This document shows, piece after piece, positions 13,514 to 14,981 of a stretch of 14,981 nucleotides of DNA. Source of the DNA: Planctomycetaceae bacterium (GTDB lineage: Bacteria > Planctomycetota > Planctomycetia > Pirellulales > UBA1268); NCBI GenBank assembly GCA_947453875.1, contig CANGIH010000012.1, positions 1 to 14,981 of the forward strand, read 5' to 3'. The notes beneath the pieces are model-generated. The model worked only from the letters and a program-made list of their open reading frames with translations. It made no database searches and was not told the origin of the DNA. Every line of letters starts with the position of its first letter. Positions within the stretch are counted from its first letter, which is position 1. Both the position numbers and the translations under genes were made by a program.

Positions 13514-14173
13514 GTGACCTCCACTCGCTACCTGACGCTCCTCTGGCCGGGGCTGCCCTGGCTCTGGCTCCGGGGGAGTGTTGCCGGGCTCGTCCTCGCC
13601 CTCGCCTTCGGCGTGGCGTTCGACGTGGCGATCCTCCTCACCTGGGTATGGACGGAGTTGGTGGGCACCGAGTTCATCCTCGGGCTGTGGGCGGCGACGG
13701 CGGCGATCTGGGGCATCGCCACACTCTCCGCGGTGACGACGTTCCCCCCTCCTCTTCCCACCGGCCGGAACGAAGCCGCCGAGGCGTTGTTTGTCGCCGC
13801 CCGCGACGCCTACCTGGCGCGCGACTGGCTGGCGGCCGAGACCAAGCTCCGTGGGCTTCTCGTCGTCGCCCCCACCGATGGCGAGACGCAGCTCCTCCTC
13901 GCCACGCTCCTCCGCCGCGTCGGCCGGCGCGCCGAATCGAGAACGGCGCTCGATCTCCTGGCGCGGAGCGATGCCGGCGCGCCCTGGCTGGGGGTCATCC
14001 GCCGTGAACTGGCGCGGCTCGGCACCGCCGACGCCGCAGCCACCGCCCCGCCTCATCCCCAGACAGCGATCGACACCGCGGAGGCCCCTGCCTGGGAGGC
14101 ACCTGAGCAGGTCGTCCTTCCCCTTCCGACGGTGGCTGTTGCCCTCCCGACCGACCGCCGTCAGGCCGCCTGA
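13514..14173 (+). CDS. Membrane-anchored protein with cytosolic TPR-like domain, function unknown
   Basis: Protein of about 219 residues. Two strongly hydrophobic segments (about 22-46 and 52-75) form a helical hairpin, then a Pro-rich hinge, then an alpha-helical, TPR-like part at about 85-170 (NEAAEALFVAARDAYLARDW, then LAAETKLRGLLVVAPTDGET, LLLATLLRRVGRRAESRTAL), and a Pro/Ala-rich tail to the C-terminus. TPR units mediate protein contacts, so a scaffold or assembly role at the membrane is inferred. Start: a GTG at 13514 has GGAG five bases upstream; GTG at 13508 or ATG at 13430 are alternatives with no ribosome site. It diverges from thiE across about 194 bp and precedes clpC on the same strand by 356 bp. 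I recognise no named family; a general hypothetical-protein label is appropriate. Confidence 0.7.
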   Translation: MTSTRYLTLLWPGLPWLWLRGSVAGLVLALAFGVAFDVAILLTWVWTELVGTEFILGLWAATAAIWGIATLSAVTTFPPPLPTGRNEAAEALFVAARDAYLARDWLAAETKLRGLLVVAPTDGETQLLLATLLRRVGRRAESRTALDLLARSDAGAPWLGVIRRELARLGTADAAATAPPHPQTAIDTAEAPAWEAPEQVVLPLPTVAVALPTDRRQAA

Positions 14174-14529
14174 CTGTCCGGGGGCCGAGGCGCTGAAGGA
14201 CGGATCCTGTTTTTAAAAAACGCGGCAGCGAACCACTTCCCCTCGACCCGCGAACAGTTCCTGGCGGCGGCCGGGGCTTTCCCCCGGGATCCGCCGTCGA
14301 TTCGTCTCCCGGGAGGCCGGCTGGGTTTGCCGGCACCACACGTTCCCCCCGTCTGTCCGCGGCTCGGTGCCCCAAAACCCGATCCCCGGCAGCCCCCCCC
14401 CGGCCAGTTTCGGGTGTATGCCTAGAATTCCCGGCGGGATTTGGCGTAAGGTTTGCACCGTCATTGAGGGTGGTGCGGAGGCTGCCATTTCCGGCAGTCC
14501 CGCGCGTCCCTGCTCTTCGAGGAAGCCCC
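14174..14529 (+). other. 356-base non-coding leader between the TPR gene and clpC
   Basis: No credible open frame on either strand. It holds a T5A6 tract (14210-14220) just after the TPR gene, a 10-bp palindrome CTCCCGGGAG (14306-14315), and a hairpin GCCGGC-7-GCCGGC (14316-14334). These may end the TPR transcript or structure the clpC leader. A TAGAAT at 14423-14428 looks like a -10 box but has no matching -35. I see no CIRCE repeat (TTAGCACTC-N9-GAGTGCTAA) and no obvious CtsR heptad repeat, so the heat-shock control expected for clpC is not visible. Confidence 0.6.
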
Positions 14530-14981
14530 ATGTACGAGCGTTTCACCGATCGTGCCCGGAAAGTGATGCAGCTGGCCAACCAGGAGGCCCAGCGGTTCAA
14601 CCACGAGTACATCGGCACGGAGCATGTCCTCCTCGGGCTCATCAAGGAGGGGAGTGGTGTCGCCGCCAACGTGCTCAAGAACCTCGACGTCGACCTGCGG
14701 AAGATCCGCATGGAGGTCGAGAAGCTCGTCCAGAGCGGCCCCGATATGGTGACGATGGGCAAGCTCCCCCAGACACCTCGGGCCAAGAAGGTGATCGAGT
14801 ACTCGATGGAGGAGGCCCGCAACCTCAACCACAACTATGTCGGCACCGAGCACATCCTCCTGGGGCTCCTCCGCGAACAGGAGGGGGTGGCGGCACAGGT
14901 GCTGATGAATCTCGGGCTCAAGCTCGAGGATGTGCGTGAGGAGGTGCTCAACCTCCTCGGCCATGGCATGGAGGGCGAAGG
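14530..14981 (+). CDS. clpC: ClpC-type AAA+ ATPase, N-terminal part, 3'-truncated by window
   Basis: N-terminal 150 residues of the ClpC unfoldase, the ATPase partner of ClpP in the cytosol. The start MYERFTDRARKVMQLANQEA is diagnostic of ClpC, and the two Clp_N repeats are evident: EYIGTEHVLLGL (26-37) and NYVGTEHILLGL (102-113), each with the alpha-helical G-V-A-A-x-V-L...L segment that follows. The Glu residues of the two GTEH motifs (31 and 107) correspond to those that bind phosphoarginine in B. subtilis ClpC. The start ATG has GAGGA seven bases upstream. The reading frame continues open to the right edge; the ATPase domains and the middle (M) domain lie outside. ClpA or ClpB are excluded by the N-terminal sequence. 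Confidence 0.95.
   Translation, partial: MYERFTDRARKVMQLANQEAQRFNHEYIGTEHVLLGLIKEGSGVAANVLKNLDVDLRKIRMEVEKLVQSGPDMVTMGKLPQTPRAKKVIEYSMEEARNLNHNYVGTEHILLGLLREQEGVAAQVLMNLGLKLEDVREEVLNLLGHGMEGE

Noticed and set aside
1..14981. CRISPR arrays, insertion sequences, integrases, toxin-antitoxin pairs
   Set aside because: No regularly spaced repeats, terminal inverted repeats with transposase, or recognisable small toxin/antitoxin genes were seen on either strand.

Overview
The window reads as ordinary chromosome from a G+C-rich (roughly two-thirds by eye) Gram-negative-type bacterium, most likely a planctomycete of the Pirellulales type. The main evidence is a DUF1559 protein with a type IV prepilin-like N-terminus (a family massively expanded in Planctomycetes), a lipid A gene, a ThiD2-ThiE fusion, a cysteine-rich exported YHS-type protein and a membrane-anchored TPR protein. 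No mobile element, integrase, CRISPR array, rRNA or tRNA was found.

Layout. 3-800 (+): 3' part of an Mrp/ApbC Fe-S carrier ATPase, cut by the window edge. It converges, with only 4 bp between stop codons, on a minus-strand cluster that reads right to left: lpxB (4375-3086), an M50 membrane metalloprotease (2977-2201), an SGNH hydrolase (2201-1392, coupled by a TGATG stop/start) and a gluconokinase (1314-805). Upstream of lpxB lies a strong intrinsic terminator (4416-4453) closing the cysteine-rich YHS-like gene (4972-4526). Upstream again, same strand, is an MFS transporter (6482-5103). Divergent from it are an exported lactonase-family beta-propeller (6638-7834) and panD (7860-8225). A second strong minus-strand terminator (8306-8348) closes a small Ala/Pro-rich lipoprotein gene (8751-8395), which follows the DUF1559 gene (10042-8948). 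An 882-base stretch without a convincing gene (10043-10924) separates this from a CYTH-domain gene (11506-10925). A TlpA-like thioredoxin lipoprotein (11582-12229) is divergent from CYTH and overlaps tail-to-tail with the ThiD2-ThiE fusion (13319-12153). Divergent from that is a two-helix TPR protein (13514-14173). After a 356-base leader the N-terminus of ClpC (14530 onward) runs off the right edge.

How the genes relate. Most are independent housekeeping or envelope functions: Fe-S delivery, gluconate phosphorylation, lipid A synthesis, membrane proteolysis, beta-alanine/CoA and thiamine biosynthesis, redox at the membrane, pseudopilin-like surface protein, and protein quality control. The gluconokinase and the lactonase could both touch gluconate metabolism, but the lactonase carries an export signal, so one cytosolic pathway is not supported. 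Several starts are non-ATG (TTG for the lactonase; GTG for the lipoprotein, CYTH and TPR genes) and were chosen from Shine-Dalgarno sequences or family alignment.

I did not find a convincing undescribed multi-gene system. The items most worth a second look are the gene-free 10043-10924 region with minus-strand terminator-like hairpins, the Mrp protein lacking one of its two Fe-S cysteines, the twin ten-cysteine YHS-like protein, and the 77-bp convergent gene overlap.
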